From the NCBI RefSeq assembly GCF_020005365.1, contig NZ_JACNML010000003.1:62001-126000 (forward strand): DNA of 64,000 nucleotides. The letters are read 5' to 3'. Each line of letters starts with the position of its first letter. Positions within the stretch are counted from its first letter, which is position 1. Shown here in pieces: positions 53,598 through 62,192 of this stretch. Below the pieces are notes generated by a model. The model saw nothing but the letters and a program-made list of their open reading frames with translations. It was not told the DNA's origin and did not search any database. Both the position numbers and the translations under genes were made by a program. This stretch comes from Kangiella shandongensis (GTDB taxonomy: Bacteria; Pseudomonadota; Gammaproteobacteria; Enterobacterales; Kangiellaceae).

Positions 53598-54863
53598 CTA
53601 CATTTCTGGTGCAGGAATTGAAATACTCACCGTGGTTTTAAACGTCTCTTCTGGCAACTCTTCTGGCATGGATGGGAAAGGCACCGAGTCAAACAAGGCT
53701 GCCATCACCGCATCATCAAGAATTTTCTCGCCTGAACTGCTCACCAGACTACCACCAACAAGCTGACCCTCTCTATCAACTTCAATGCTGATAGAAACGT
53801 CACCGTGGGTCTTCCCTTTGCGTGGTCGCATTAAAACGGACTTACCATGACGGCGGAATATCTCCTGTAATGGGTATTCGAAATAAGGAATGTAATGGGC
53901 CCCTAGCTGACTTGAGTACTTTTTCCTCATCGCTTCAATTTGGGCGGGCGTTGGTCCTTGTGGCTGCTGCACCTTATCCTTCTCCGCTAACTTACGCTTC
54001 GCTTCTTCCAGTTCTTTGCGTAACTTTTCAGCTTCAGCTTCTGCAGCAAGTTGCTCCTCTTCCTTCTGTGCTTCAGCTGCTTTTTCTTGCTCCAGCTTCT
54101 TCTGCTCTTCCAGCTTGCGCTTTTCCTCTTCCAGGCGCTTACGCTCTTCTTCGGCCGCTTCCCTTTTCTTTCTGGCTTCTTCTTCACGTTTTTTTCGCTC
54201 GGCTTCTTCTTTCGCCGCGACGGCCGCCTGATCGAAAGCTGCTATACGTGCTGGAGAAGGCTGAACGGAACTAAACCGACTAAGCAGCTCTGAACGCTGA
54301 ACATCAGATGTTTCACCCAAAATAGCTTCTTTAAATTCTGAACTAGGCGGCCGATCGCCAACCCAGGTTCTTAGGACGAGAGGAAAGGCTTCTTCGCCAA
54401 TACGCCCTACTTCTGAGCCATTGACGCCGATCACGGTGGCAACACCGGGCAACAGGTCAATCGTCACAATGTCGCCACTCACTAAATCTTGATCCATTAG
54501 CTTTGCAAAATCACGAACGGCTTTCGCGTTTGCCAAAACATTACTGGCCTCGTTGTTATTCTTAATCCGCTCGATCCAAAAGCGCTTTAAACGGCGTCCC
54601 GATAAATTATCCGCCAAAACCCGCAGCTCCATGCGCTTTGCGCCAGGGCTTGATACGGCTTCCTCGCCGTCATCCGTGGTGCTCGCTAAATATAAAGCAT
54701 CCAGAAACCATTCGTTTCGTAATTCGCTATGAACTCCCAGACCATTTAACTTTAAAGGAGCACCAGCGACATCAACCTGCTCTGCAGCTGAAGCATAGTT
54801 GATAAAGGCAATAGATACATACGCAACAAAGGGTAGAATTAGTACTTGTGTAATTTTTTTCAT
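53598..54863 (-). CDS. Chalcone-isomerase-like / TonB C-terminal domain fusion protein
   Basis: 421 aa from ATG 54863. A signal or N-terminal anchor (MKKITQVLILPFVAYVSIAFINYASA) is followed by a chalcone-isomerase-like domain (about 30-200; LKLNGLGVHSELRNEWFLDALYLAS, LVSGDIVTIDLLPGVATVIGVNG, FPLVLRTWVGDRPPSSEFKEAILG). Next is a highly charged Glu/Lys/Ala coiled coil (about 215-310) like TolA. The C-terminal TonB/TolA-type domain has DVSISIEVDREGQLVGGSLVSSSGEKILDDAVMAALFDSVPFPSMP. TonB domains transmit energy or span the periplasm. No exbB/exbD is adjacent. This fusion order is unusual to me. Confidence 0.82.
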   Translation of the reverse strand: MKKITQVLILPFVAYVSIAFINYASAAEQVDVAGAPLKLNGLGVHSELRNEWFLDALYLASTTDDGEEAVSSPGAKRMELRVLADNLSGRRLKRFWIERIKNNNEASNVLANAKAVRDFAKLMDQDLVSGDIVTIDLLPGVATVIGVNGSEVGRIGEEAFPLVLRTWVGDRPPSSEFKEAILGETSDVQRSELLSRFSSVQPSPARIAAFDQAAVAAKEEAERKKREEEARKKREAAEEERKRLEEEKRKLEEQKKLEQEKAAEAQKEEEQLAAEAEAEKLRKELEEAKRKLAEKDKVQQPQGPTPAQIEAMRKKYSSQLGAHYIPYFEYPLQEIFRRHGKSVLMRPRKGKTHGDVSISIEVDREGQLVGGSLVSSSGEKILDDAVMAALFDSVPFPSMPEELPEETFKTTVSISIPAPEM

Positions 54864-55138
54864 TAGAGTGCAGCCATTATTAATCAAAACGCGGAATTAA
54901 TGTCAAAATTTATGACACAGTTCATATTGTAAGAGTTTAGCAGTTAATTGCAAGCTTAGGCTAACACCTATAACCTTTTGATTTTTAATTGTTTTATTTT
55001 TTAATAAGAAAAAATAAGGCATGTTATTTTGCAAAAACCTCAAAGTTTTCTGCGAATAAAATGGTTAAAATATTGACCTTAGCGCCGAAATAAGGCAATT
55101 TATCTCACCTTTGTAAGATTCGCCAATAAGTTTTGCTT

Positions 55139-55828
55139 ATGAATGATACTATTTTTCTCGTTGAAGATGATGAGAAACTTTCCAGCCTGATTGCAGACTT
55201 CCTAAGAAGTCATGACTTCAATGTTACCGTTGAGAACCATGGGAGCCAGGCTATTGACTTCATTACGCAAAATCAACCACGAGCGGTTATTCTGGATGTT
55301 ATGCTTCCAGGAACGGATGGCTTTACTATCTGTCGCACCGTACGCCCCAAATACCAGGGGCCAATATTAATGCTGACATCGCTTAGTGATGAGATCGATG
55401 AAATTGCCGGCCTTGAAAATGGTGCAGATGATTATTTAAGCAAGCCGGTAAAATCACACGTTTTACTAGCTCACCTGCGTGCTCTGTTACGCCGAATTGA
55501 ATCTGATGAATCCAGCCAGCCTCAGGATAAAATTATTAATGCTGGCAGCATCGCTATTAACCCTCAAAATCGCAGTGTCCTCTGCCATGGGAAAGAAATC
55601 CATTTAACCACCGCAGAATACAACCTTTTATGGTTGCTGGCTGAACGTTCAGGAGAGGTGGTCAGCCGCGAAGAACTGCACCGCAAAACCTTTAAATTAG
55701 AATATGATGGCACAGATCGAAGTATTGACTTAAGAATATCCAGACTTCGCCGAAAGTTGGGAGACGACCCAAAGCTGCCCTATATAATAAAAACGATTCG
55801 TGGCGAAGGATACCTTCTGGCGGTCTAA
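55139..55828 (+). CDS. OmpR-family response regulator
   Basis: 229 aa from ATG 55139. The receiver domain has the acidic pair EDD (9-11), phospho-acceptor Asp53 in ILDVMLPGTDGF, Thr in MLTS, and Lys in YLSKPV. The winged-helix effector domain (about 130-229) ends RISRLRRKLGDDPKLPYIIKTIRGEGYLL. It probably acts with the overlapping sensor kinase. Sequence features such as LLRRIESDES and RSIDLRISRLRRKLGDDP resemble RstA. No target can be read from the neighbourhood. Confidence 0.93.
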   Translation: MNDTIFLVEDDEKLSSLIADFLRSHDFNVTVENHGSQAIDFITQNQPRAVILDVMLPGTDGFTICRTVRPKYQGPILMLTSLSDEIDEIAGLENGADDYLSKPVKSHVLLAHLRALLRRIESDESSQPQDKIINAGSIAINPQNRSVLCHGKEIHLTTAEYNLLWLLAERSGEVVSREELHRKTFKLEYDGTDRSIDLRISRLRRKLGDDPKLPYIIKTIRGEGYLLAV

Positions 55829-57231
55829 TGAAACGTAGCTTAGCTCTCCTCGCTATCTTGGTTGGGATCAATCTGTGTAGTTTTATTGCCATGTATTATG
55901 TCTATTTTCCCTGGATGCATAAAATAGACAGTCAGGAACTCCAGGAGTCCATACTCGCAGACGTTCGCTTTTTAAACTTTCGTTTATCCCTTCTTGATTA
56001 CAGCTATTCACCACAAACCATCGCCAAAGCAGAGCATGAGTTAAATATAAAAATCAAAGCGCGTTCCCGAGAGCAACTTGGTATGGAACCGTCTTACTTT
56101 AACCAGTTAAAAGAAAATCGCTATGGTATTGATATGGGTCGCCCAGAAGGTCCCTCTGCTTACCTGTTACTTAACGATAACCAAACTATCCTGACCGTTG
56201 GTCCCTACCCCAAAGTTAATAGTGACATCCAATTAAGGGACTGGCTGTTTTACGTCATTATACTAATTGTATTTAATGCTGTAGCAGTACTCATTGTATA
56301 TAGGCACGTTAACGAGGCTTTAAATGTCGCTATTCGGGCGATTGGACAGCTGGATTTAAGTGGGCTCAAACTCAAAAAAACCCGCTCTCCCCTGACCAAT
56401 ATATCGGCAAACACACCAAGAGTGGTTAACCATATCAAGGGCTTGCACAAACAACATCAGCAAAGCCTGTACAACCAACGCGACCTCATGCATGCAGTTG
56501 CCCATGAGTTTAGAGGGCCGATGGCAAGATTAAGCTTTGCGCTGGATCTTTTTTCTCAAACCCGATCAGAGGAGCGCCGACAGGAACTAACAGAAGACAT
56601 GGATGACGCACTTTCAGAGTTAGACGATCTGGTTAAAGAAGTGCTGGGTTACTCCAGGTTAAAGGATGGACGCTTTCCTCTTGAGTTGGAGCACTTTGAC
56701 CTGAGAAAGATAACCGAAAGTGTGATTGAAAAAGTAAAAACTCTATACCCAGAAAAGAACTTCATCTTATACTCGGAACCAGCCAAAGCCATTCCTCTTT
56801 ATGCTGACTGTAACCTGATTGATCGAGTCATGATCAACCTGATTCGTAATGCAGCTCGTTTCTCTAACTCTAAGGTGAAAGTCGCTTTAATTTGCTTTAA
56901 AGACAGCATCGAAATTCGGGTCGAGGATGATGGACCAGGCATTCCACCGGGGAAACGCAACCGCATCTTTGAGCCCTTTACTCGTCTGGACTATAGTCGG
57001 AGCCGGGATTCTGGCGGTGCAGGTCTTGGCCTCGCTATTGCGAAGGGAATCATCAACCGCCACCAAGGCACAATCTGGGCTGAAGACAGCCGGGAGCTCG
57101 GTGGGGCAGTGCTCACCATTCATATGCCGCTGGAACAAAAATCAGCAGTCATTGAAGCAGAAGAGGCCTTAAAAAAATCCTCGAGCACAGACACAGACGA
57201 CAAAACAGAACAGCGCCATCGCCGGAGATAG
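55828..57231 (+). CDS. Sensor histidine kinase (RstB-like)
   Basis: 467 aa. Two transmembrane helices (about 4-26 and 140-158) bracket a periplasmic domain of about 110 residues. HAMP region follows, then the H box LMHAVAHEFRGPMARLSFALDLF with His226, the N box DRVMINLIRNAARFSNSKV, and G boxes VEDDGPGIP and GAGLGLAIAKGII. It starts one base inside the response regulator stop (TAATG), so the pair is translationally coupled. RstB is the closest named relative I would propose; the signal is unknown. Confidence 0.92.
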   Translation: MKRSLALLAILVGINLCSFIAMYYVYFPWMHKIDSQELQESILADVRFLNFRLSLLDYSYSPQTIAKAEHELNIKIKARSREQLGMEPSYFNQLKENRYGIDMGRPEGPSAYLLLNDNQTILTVGPYPKVNSDIQLRDWLFYVIILIVFNAVAVLIVYRHVNEALNVAIRAIGQLDLSGLKLKKTRSPLTNISANTPRVVNHIKGLHKQHQQSLYNQRDLMHAVAHEFRGPMARLSFALDLFSQTRSEERRQELTEDMDDALSELDDLVKEVLGYSRLKDGRFPLELEHFDLRKITESVIEKVKTLYPEKNFILYSEPAKAIPLYADCNLIDRVMINLIRNAARFSNSKVKVALICFKDSIEIRVEDDGPGIPPGKRNRIFEPFTRLDYSRSRDSGGAGLGLAIAKGIINRHQGTIWAEDSRELGGAVLTIHMPLEQKSAVIEAEEALKKSSSTDTDDKTEQRHRRR

Positions 57232-57248
57232 CTTGAAAGGTACTGATA

Positions 57249-58013
57249 TTACGCCAGATTAACCCAGTCAAATCCGTGATTTTGCTCAGCGATAACGACT
57301 TTATCTAAAGGCCATTGAATCGACTCTGCAACACTCTCTTGAACCAGTTTAGGGCAGTTATTTTGCTCACTGATATGACTGGCTATCAGCAACTCTAAAT
57401 CATCACTGAACACCTTTTGCAACAGCTCAATGGCCTGTCGATTGCTCATATGCCCTAAAGGACCTGCTACCCTTTGTTTCAATGACCTTGGGTAAGGCCC
57501 GTTCCAAAGCATATCCTCATCATGATTACACTCGAGTAACAGACCATGACACGACTGTAATGCCTTTATAATTTCTGATGTATACGAACCCAGATCGGTA
57601 AGAATGGCCAGCTGCTTACCATAAGCCTGGAATAGATACTGACAAGGCTCTCGGGCATCGTGAGGAACCGATAGAGGAATAACCGATAAATCACCGATTG
57701 CAAACTGTTGAAAGCCCTCGATAATAGAATATGCGTTCAACTTGCCGCACTTCCCGGATAACAAACTACCTCGGGTAGACCATACAGGAATATCATACTT
57801 ACGACTTAACGGCCCAACACCGCTGATATGATCCTGGTGCTCATGTGTCACCAAAATAGCATCAATACAGGATGGCTCGACCTCCAGTCGCTGCAGCCGC
57901 TTAACCGTTTCTTTTAAAGTAAAGCCACAGTCAACCATAACCGTGGCTTCTTTAGTTGCGATAAGTGTTGAATTGCCTTTGCTCCCAGAACCCAGCGAAG
58001 CGACCTTTAACAC
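57249..58013 (-). CDS. Metallo-beta-lactamase-fold protein (YycJ/WalJ-like)
   Basis: 254 aa from GTG 58013, chosen because VLKVASLGSGSKGNSTLI matches the usual start of the family and it avoids overlap with bamC; a TTG at 58046 would extend it. Motifs: VDCGFTLKE, THEHQDHISG (HxHxDH metal site), SVPHDAREP, LTDLGSYTSE, LLECNHDEDML, and GHMSNRQAIELL. It is probably a cytoplasmic hydrolase, perhaps a nuclease or phosphodiesterase. It follows bamC at once and likely forms an operon dapA-bamC-this gene. Confidence 0.85.
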   Translation of the reverse strand: MLKVASLGSGSKGNSTLIATKEATVMVDCGFTLKETVKRLQRLEVEPSCIDAILVTHEHQDHISGVGPLSRKYDIPVWSTRGSLLSGKCGKLNAYSIIEGFQQFAIGDLSVIPLSVPHDAREPCQYLFQAYGKQLAILTDLGSYTSEIIKALQSCHGLLLECNHDEDMLWNGPYPRSLKQRVAGPLGHMSNRQAIELLQKVFSDDLELLIASHISEQNNCPKLVQESVAESIQWPLDKVVIAEQNHGFDWVNLA

Positions 58014-58014
58014 G

Positions 58015-59094
58015 CTATTCTTTGCCTCGCTTAAACTCAGCCGCAAACTCAGGATAGATTCGAGTCACAACATTGTCCTCGAGCTTATCGCCCTCAGCAC
58101 CATAAAAGCTCATGCTGATACCACCGGAAGCGAGTTCGGATAGTTTAACTTGATAATCACCCGGCTCTAAATCCACTTTTACTTTTTCGTTATCGCTAGA
58201 AAATAGCGACCAGAAACCAGTATCAGGCTCCTTAACATTAAAGTAATACGTCTGTTCCGAACGGTCTCTATCAGTTATCGACAGATTTAATGCTGTTAAT
58301 ACACGAGGCATCTGCTCCCAAACGGCCAAAAATTTTCGCTCTGTGATAAGTGCCAAGGACCCCTGATCGTCGTAGCCTAACTCAAAGTCGACTTTAGCCT
58401 GTTGCAAGATTCTCTGACGAGCTTCGCGCGTTCTTGCAGAGTCATAATAACCAATGAAATAATTTAAAAACTGTTTCGCTACGCGCTGTGAAGTCGCAAC
58501 ACTGTTCCACTGTTCGTCTTGATAGCGTTGGTTAGCGATATGCTTCGCCTGCAGAGCGACCTCATTTGGCTTTTTATCAACGATGCTCAGCCTAAATTTA
58601 TGACGCTGACCATCAACATAATAAGAACCTAGGCGCTCTGCGACCTGGTTATCTTCCGTGTCGGTGATCCAGTCGGTCTCCACTAAGCTGTTAGCTGGCT
58701 CGTTATAGGATAAGTTCTGGGACTGCATGAAACGCTCAATATAGCTGATCAACTGTTCAGCATCCCCTCTGATCCAGACCGTAGGCTCGGCACGTTCCGT
58801 GTCTTCCCAAACACCATCGCCAGCGACCAATAACAATTGCGGTGGCTCAAGGCTCATCGCTTTACCTTGCGGCTCGCGCTCAGTAATAACAGCGCCTTCA
58901 GGTACACGGTACCCGTCCTGAACATTGATTTCGCTAGTTCCAGGCGGCAACTGCAGATCAGGCCCCTTTTGACTTTGCATATAGCGGTCATCAATGTCTT
59001 CAGAACCATCGCCTGAAGTTGCGCAGGCCGATACTAATACCGCGGCACTAACGGAAAGGGCTAAAACTTTAATATTCTTATGATAATTCAACAT
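58015..59094 (-). CDS. bamC: Outer membrane assembly lipoprotein BamC
   Basis: 359 aa (E. coli 344). Lipoprotein signal ending LVSAC. The N-terminal unstructured segment has the BamD-binding pattern DDRYMQSQKGPDLQLPPGTSEINVQDGYRVPEG. Two helix-grip domains follow. BamC is a component of the beta-barrel assembly machine. Its start lies inside the last 17 bp of dapA, the order known in E. coli. Confidence 0.92.
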   Translation of the reverse strand: MLNYHKNIKVLALSVSAAVLVSACATSGDGSEDIDDRYMQSQKGPDLQLPPGTSEINVQDGYRVPEGAVITEREPQGKAMSLEPPQLLLVAGDGVWEDTERAEPTVWIRGDAEQLISYIERFMQSQNLSYNEPANSLVETDWITDTEDNQVAERLGSYYVDGQRHKFRLSIVDKKPNEVALQAKHIANQRYQDEQWNSVATSQRVAKQFLNYFIGYYDSARTREARQRILQQAKVDFELGYDDQGSLALITERKFLAVWEQMPRVLTALNLSITDRDRSEQTYYFNVKEPDTGFWSLFSSDNEKVKVDLEPGDYQVKLSELASGGISMSFYGAEGDKLEDNVVTRIYPEFAAEFKRGKE

Positions 59095-59962
59095 TCGCTT
59101 GTTCCAGTGCTGTTACAACTTGTGAGTGGAAACGACTATCCAACTCGGTCAAAGGCAGTCGGATACCACACCCTATTTTATTCATTCGATAAAGCGCCCA
59201 TTTTACGGGAATCGGGTTAGCTTCTAAAAATAGCTTATCATTCAAACCCGAAAGTTTATCGTTAATCAATGCGGCCTGTTTCCAGTTTTCGGCTTGGGCT
59301 AACTGGCACATTTTGCTCATTAATCCTGGCGCAACGTTGGCTGTTACCGAGATAACACCATGTCCGCCCAGCTTCATGAAGTCATATGCCGTAGCGTCAT
59401 CACCACTTAATATGCTGATTGGAGTTTCGATAAGGCGATTTAGTTCCGTAACTCGACTAACATCGCCAGTGGCCTCCTTAATGCCCACGATATTCTCCAG
59501 CTCAGTCAGCTTGGCTACGGTCTCTGGTAATAAGTCAACCGCCGTTCTGCCTGGTACATTGTATAGAATAATCGGTAACTCACAATGACTCGCCACAGCT
59601 TTAAAGTGCTCATAGAGACCTTGTTGCGACGGCTTACAATAATAAGGGGTTACTACAAGCGCACCATCAACGCCTAACTCTTTAGCCTGGTTGGTTAACG
59701 TAATGGTTTTGTTAGTGCTCATAGCACCACTCCCAGCAATGACCTGGATACGCCCTGCAGCTTGTTTAACCACTGCATCAATCGCCGCGAAATATTCTTT
59801 TTCCGTGACAGTACCCGATTCACCCGTCGTTCCCATCACAACAATCCCTGAAGTACCTTCCTCAACATGCCAATCGACAAGCTGACGTAATGCCTCTAGA
59901 TCTAACTGACCCGAGTCAGTCATTGGCGTCACTATTGCTACAATACTGCCTGAAAACATCAT
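59078..59962 (-). CDS. dapA: 4-hydroxy-tetrahydrodipicolinate synthase
   Basis: 294 aa (E. coli 292). It has the typical start MFSGSIVAIVTPM, GTTGESGTVTEKEY, GSGAMSTNKTITLTNQAKELGVDGALVVTPYYCKP, NVPGRTAVDLL, the Schiff-base lysine in IVGIKEATGDVSR, and LSGDDATAYDFMKLGGHGVISVTAN. It condenses pyruvate with aspartate semialdehyde in lysine and diaminopimelate synthesis. The gcvR gene that separates dapA from bcp in E. coli is missing here. AGAGGATT precedes the double ATG. Confidence 0.97.
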   Translation of the reverse strand: MMFSGSIVAIVTPMTDSGQLDLEALRQLVDWHVEEGTSGIVVMGTTGESGTVTEKEYFAAIDAVVKQAAGRIQVIAGSGAMSTNKTITLTNQAKELGVDGALVVTPYYCKPSQQGLYEHFKAVASHCELPIILYNVPGRTAVDLLPETVAKLTELENIVGIKEATGDVSRVTELNRLIETPISILSGDDATAYDFMKLGGHGVISVTANVAPGLMSKMCQLAQAENWKQAALINDKLSGLNDKLFLEANPIPVKWALYRMNKIGCGIRLPLTELDSRFHSQVVTALEQANVELS

Positions 59963-60201
59963 AATAATCCTCTATCTGCGCGCCGCTATGTTAGCCAGCC
60001 ACAGCACTAAAAACAACCTAAAAGCGAAAAATCGCTGTGCATAACTTGCGACAATAAAAATTCTAACGTAAAGTGATATTAACGTTCATTTTTATTCAAT
60101 AAAAGAGCGTTACAGTGACTTATATTGATAAAACAAAGCTTTAGTGATTAGAGCTGGTTAATTAACCAACAAACAGTATAAAAAGCGTACAGGAGGCTGA
60201 T

Positions 60202-60669
60202 TTGAGCCAACCAGAGCTGAATAAGAAAGCACCTAATTTCGATCTCCCAGCCACCGGAGAACAAAACCTCTCTCTAAAAGACTTTAAAGATAAAAACCTC
60301 GTTATCTATTTCTATCCTAAAGACAACACCCCCGGTTGTACCACCGAAGGGCAAAACTTTAGAGACTTATACAAAGAATTCCAAAGCCACGACACAGAAA
60401 TCGTTGGCGTGTCGCGTGATAGTGTTCGAGTCCATGAAAACTTCAGAAAAAAACATGATTTCCCTTTTGACCTACTAAGCGATAAAGAAGAAGAAATGTG
60501 TAATGCCTATGATGTGATTAAACTTAAAAAGATGTATGGCAAAGAGTACATGGGAATCGAACGCAGTACCTTCCTGATCGATAAGCAGGGGAAGTTACGT
60601 CAAGAGTGGCGCAAAGTAAAAGTTAAAGGTCACGTCGACGAAGTTCTGGAAGCTGTTAAGTCACTGTAA
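60202..60669 (+). CDS. bcp: Thioredoxin-dependent peroxiredoxin Bcp (PrxQ)
   Basis: 155 aa with TTG start at 60202 behind AGGAGG. The peroxidatic cysteine is Cys46 in FYPKDNTPGCTTEG. The +5 resolving cysteine of E. coli Bcp is replaced (GCTTEGQNF). Another cysteine at position 100 (EEEMCNAYD) could take that role, as in some PrxQ enzymes. Other family features, GVSRDSVRVHENFRKKHDFPFDLLSD and GIERSTFLID, are intact. It reduces peroxides with thioredoxin. Divergent from dapA, as dapA and bcp are close in E. coli. Confidence 0.94.
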   Translation: MSQPELNKKAPNFDLPATGEQNLSLKDFKDKNLVIYFYPKDNTPGCTTEGQNFRDLYKEFQSHDTEIVGVSRDSVRVHENFRKKHDFPFDLLSDKEEEMCNAYDVIKLKKMYGKEYMGIERSTFLIDKQGKLRQEWRKVKVKGHVDEVLEAVKSL

Positions 60670-60682
60670 TTGTTACAGTGAC
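60660..60682 (+). other. Perfect 10-bp hairpin over the bcp stop codon
   Basis: Arms GTCACTGTAA and TTACAGTGAC with loop TTG, containing the TAA stop of bcp. There is no T tract, so it is not a standard terminator. It could be an RNase-processing or stability element between bcp and the PhoH-like gene. Confidence 0.6.
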
Positions 60683-60715
60683 ACTACTCCCTTAGGAGCT
60701 GATAAAGGAGTCCCA

Positions 60716-62140
60716 ATGGTAAAACCCCAAATAGATGGTAAACGCCTTTTTGTTCTTGATACCAACGTGCTGATGCACGACCCTACCGCCCTCTTCCGAT
60801 TTGAAGAACATGATATATTAATTCCGATGGTCGTTCTCGAAGAATTGGATGCTGGTAAAAAGGGCCTCTCGGAGGTGGCCCGAAATGTGCGGCAAGTCAG
60901 CCGCTATCTTGATGACCTTCTTTCAATTGCCGAAGATGATAAAGACCCCATGAAAGAAGGTATTCCCATCGGTATGCTGCCCCAGATTCAAGACGCAGAC
61001 AAACACGGGAAAATCTACTTTCAAACCAAAGATCACATTGACCGACTACCCGATTCACTGCCCAGTAGCAAAGCCGATAACACCATTCTTAACGTCGCCC
61101 TGGCGCTCCAAGCAAAAAACAAAGATAAAACCGTAACCATAGTCTCGAAAGATATTAACCTTAGAATAAAAGCCAATATTGTCGGCGTCCACTCAGAGGA
61201 CTACTATAACGACAAGGTGCTGGATGATGTAGAGCAGCTACATACAGGTTATTTTGAACTCCCTGGTGATTTCTGGGACACTCATAGTCGTGATATAGAC
61301 TCCTGGCAGGAGGAAGGCCACACCTACTACCGTATCAAAGGCCCGCTGGTTAAAGAGTGGTTCGTTAATCAGTGCCTGTTCCAGCCCGAAGATAATTTCG
61401 AAGCTATTGTGCGAGAAATTGACGATACTGACGCTGATAATCCGACGGCCATTATCGAGTTATTAGTCGACTACCGAAACGACAGTCATAATATCTGGGG
61501 CATCACGGCTCGAAACCGTGAACAAAGCTTCGCTTTAAATGTGCTAATGGACCCTGAAATTGACTTCGTCACTCTGCAAGGCCCAGCAGGTACCGGTAAA
61601 ACCCTGCTGGCTCTCGCCGCCGCTCTAGAGCAAGCGATAGAGATGAAACGCTATAAGGAAGTCATTGTCACCCGCGTCACGGTATCGGTCGGTGAAGATA
61701 TTGGTTTCCTCCCTGGCACAGAAGAAGAAAAGATGACTCCCTGGATGGGAGCTTTGATGGACAACCTCGAAGTTCTGTCACCCAGTGAAGACGATGAGTG
61801 GGGAGTAGCAGCGACCCACGATCTGTTACGTAAATGGATTAAAGTACGCTCATTGAACTTTATGCGCGGCCGAACCTTCCTCAATAAATTCATCATTATT
61901 GATGAGGCTCAGAACTTGACCTCGAAGCAGATGAAAACACTGATCACCCGTGCCGGCCCAGGTACCAAGGTGGTTTGTATGGGAAATGTCGGCCAAATTG
62001 ATACCCCCTACCTTACCGAAACCACTTCCGGCATTACCTTCGTCGTGGATCGGTTCAAGAACTGGGATCATTCAGGACACATTACACTCAAACGCGGTGA
62101 ACGCTCGAGACTGGCCGATTACGCCACTGAGCTACTTTAA
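60716..62140 (+). CDS. phoH2: PIN-PhoH protein (PhoH2-type RNA helicase/ribonuclease family)
   Basis: 474 aa. The N-terminal PIN domain has FVLDTNVLMHDPTALFRFEEHDILIPMVVLEELDAGKKG and further acidic residues (SKADNTILNVAL, IVSKDINLRIKA). The C-terminal PhoH ATPase has Walker A GPAGTGKTLLALAAALEQ, RVTVSVGEDIGFLPGTEEEKM, and Walker B FIIIDEAQNLT. PhoH2 proteins unwind and cut RNA in other bacteria. AAAGGAG precedes the ATG; it is likely cotranscribed with bcp (46-bp gap). A separate antitoxin-like gene is not seen. Confidence 0.92.
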   Translation: MVKPQIDGKRLFVLDTNVLMHDPTALFRFEEHDILIPMVVLEELDAGKKGLSEVARNVRQVSRYLDDLLSIAEDDKDPMKEGIPIGMLPQIQDADKHGKIYFQTKDHIDRLPDSLPSSKADNTILNVALALQAKNKDKTVTIVSKDINLRIKANIVGVHSEDYYNDKVLDDVEQLHTGYFELPGDFWDTHSRDIDSWQEEGHTYYRIKGPLVKEWFVNQCLFQPEDNFEAIVREIDDTDADNPTAIIELLVDYRNDSHNIWGITARNREQSFALNVLMDPEIDFVTLQGPAGTGKTLLALAAALEQAIEMKRYKEVIVTRVTVSVGEDIGFLPGTEEEKMTPWMGALMDNLEVLSPSEDDEWGVAATHDLLRKWIKVRSLNFMRGRTFLNKFIIIDEAQNLTSKQMKTLITRAGPGTKVVCMGNVGQIDTPYLTETTSGITFVVDRFKNWDHSGHITLKRGERSRLADYATELL

Positions 62141-62146
62141 TAACGT

Positions 62147-62187
62147 CCCCTTGGCCTAAAAAGCAGATCTCTGTGCCAAGGGGTTTT
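62147..62187 (+). terminator. Probable terminator of bcp-phoH2
   Basis: Stem CCCCTTGGC/GCCAAGGGG with a 19-nt loop followed by TTTT, directly after the phoH2 stop. The T run is short. Confidence 0.6.
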
Positions 62188-62192
62188 CAGTT

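Noticed and set aside
53822-54293. Long Ser/Leu/Phe-rich frames opposite the TonB-like gene
   Set aside because: They are the antisense of the Glu/Lys-rich coiled coil and typical artefacts of such composition.
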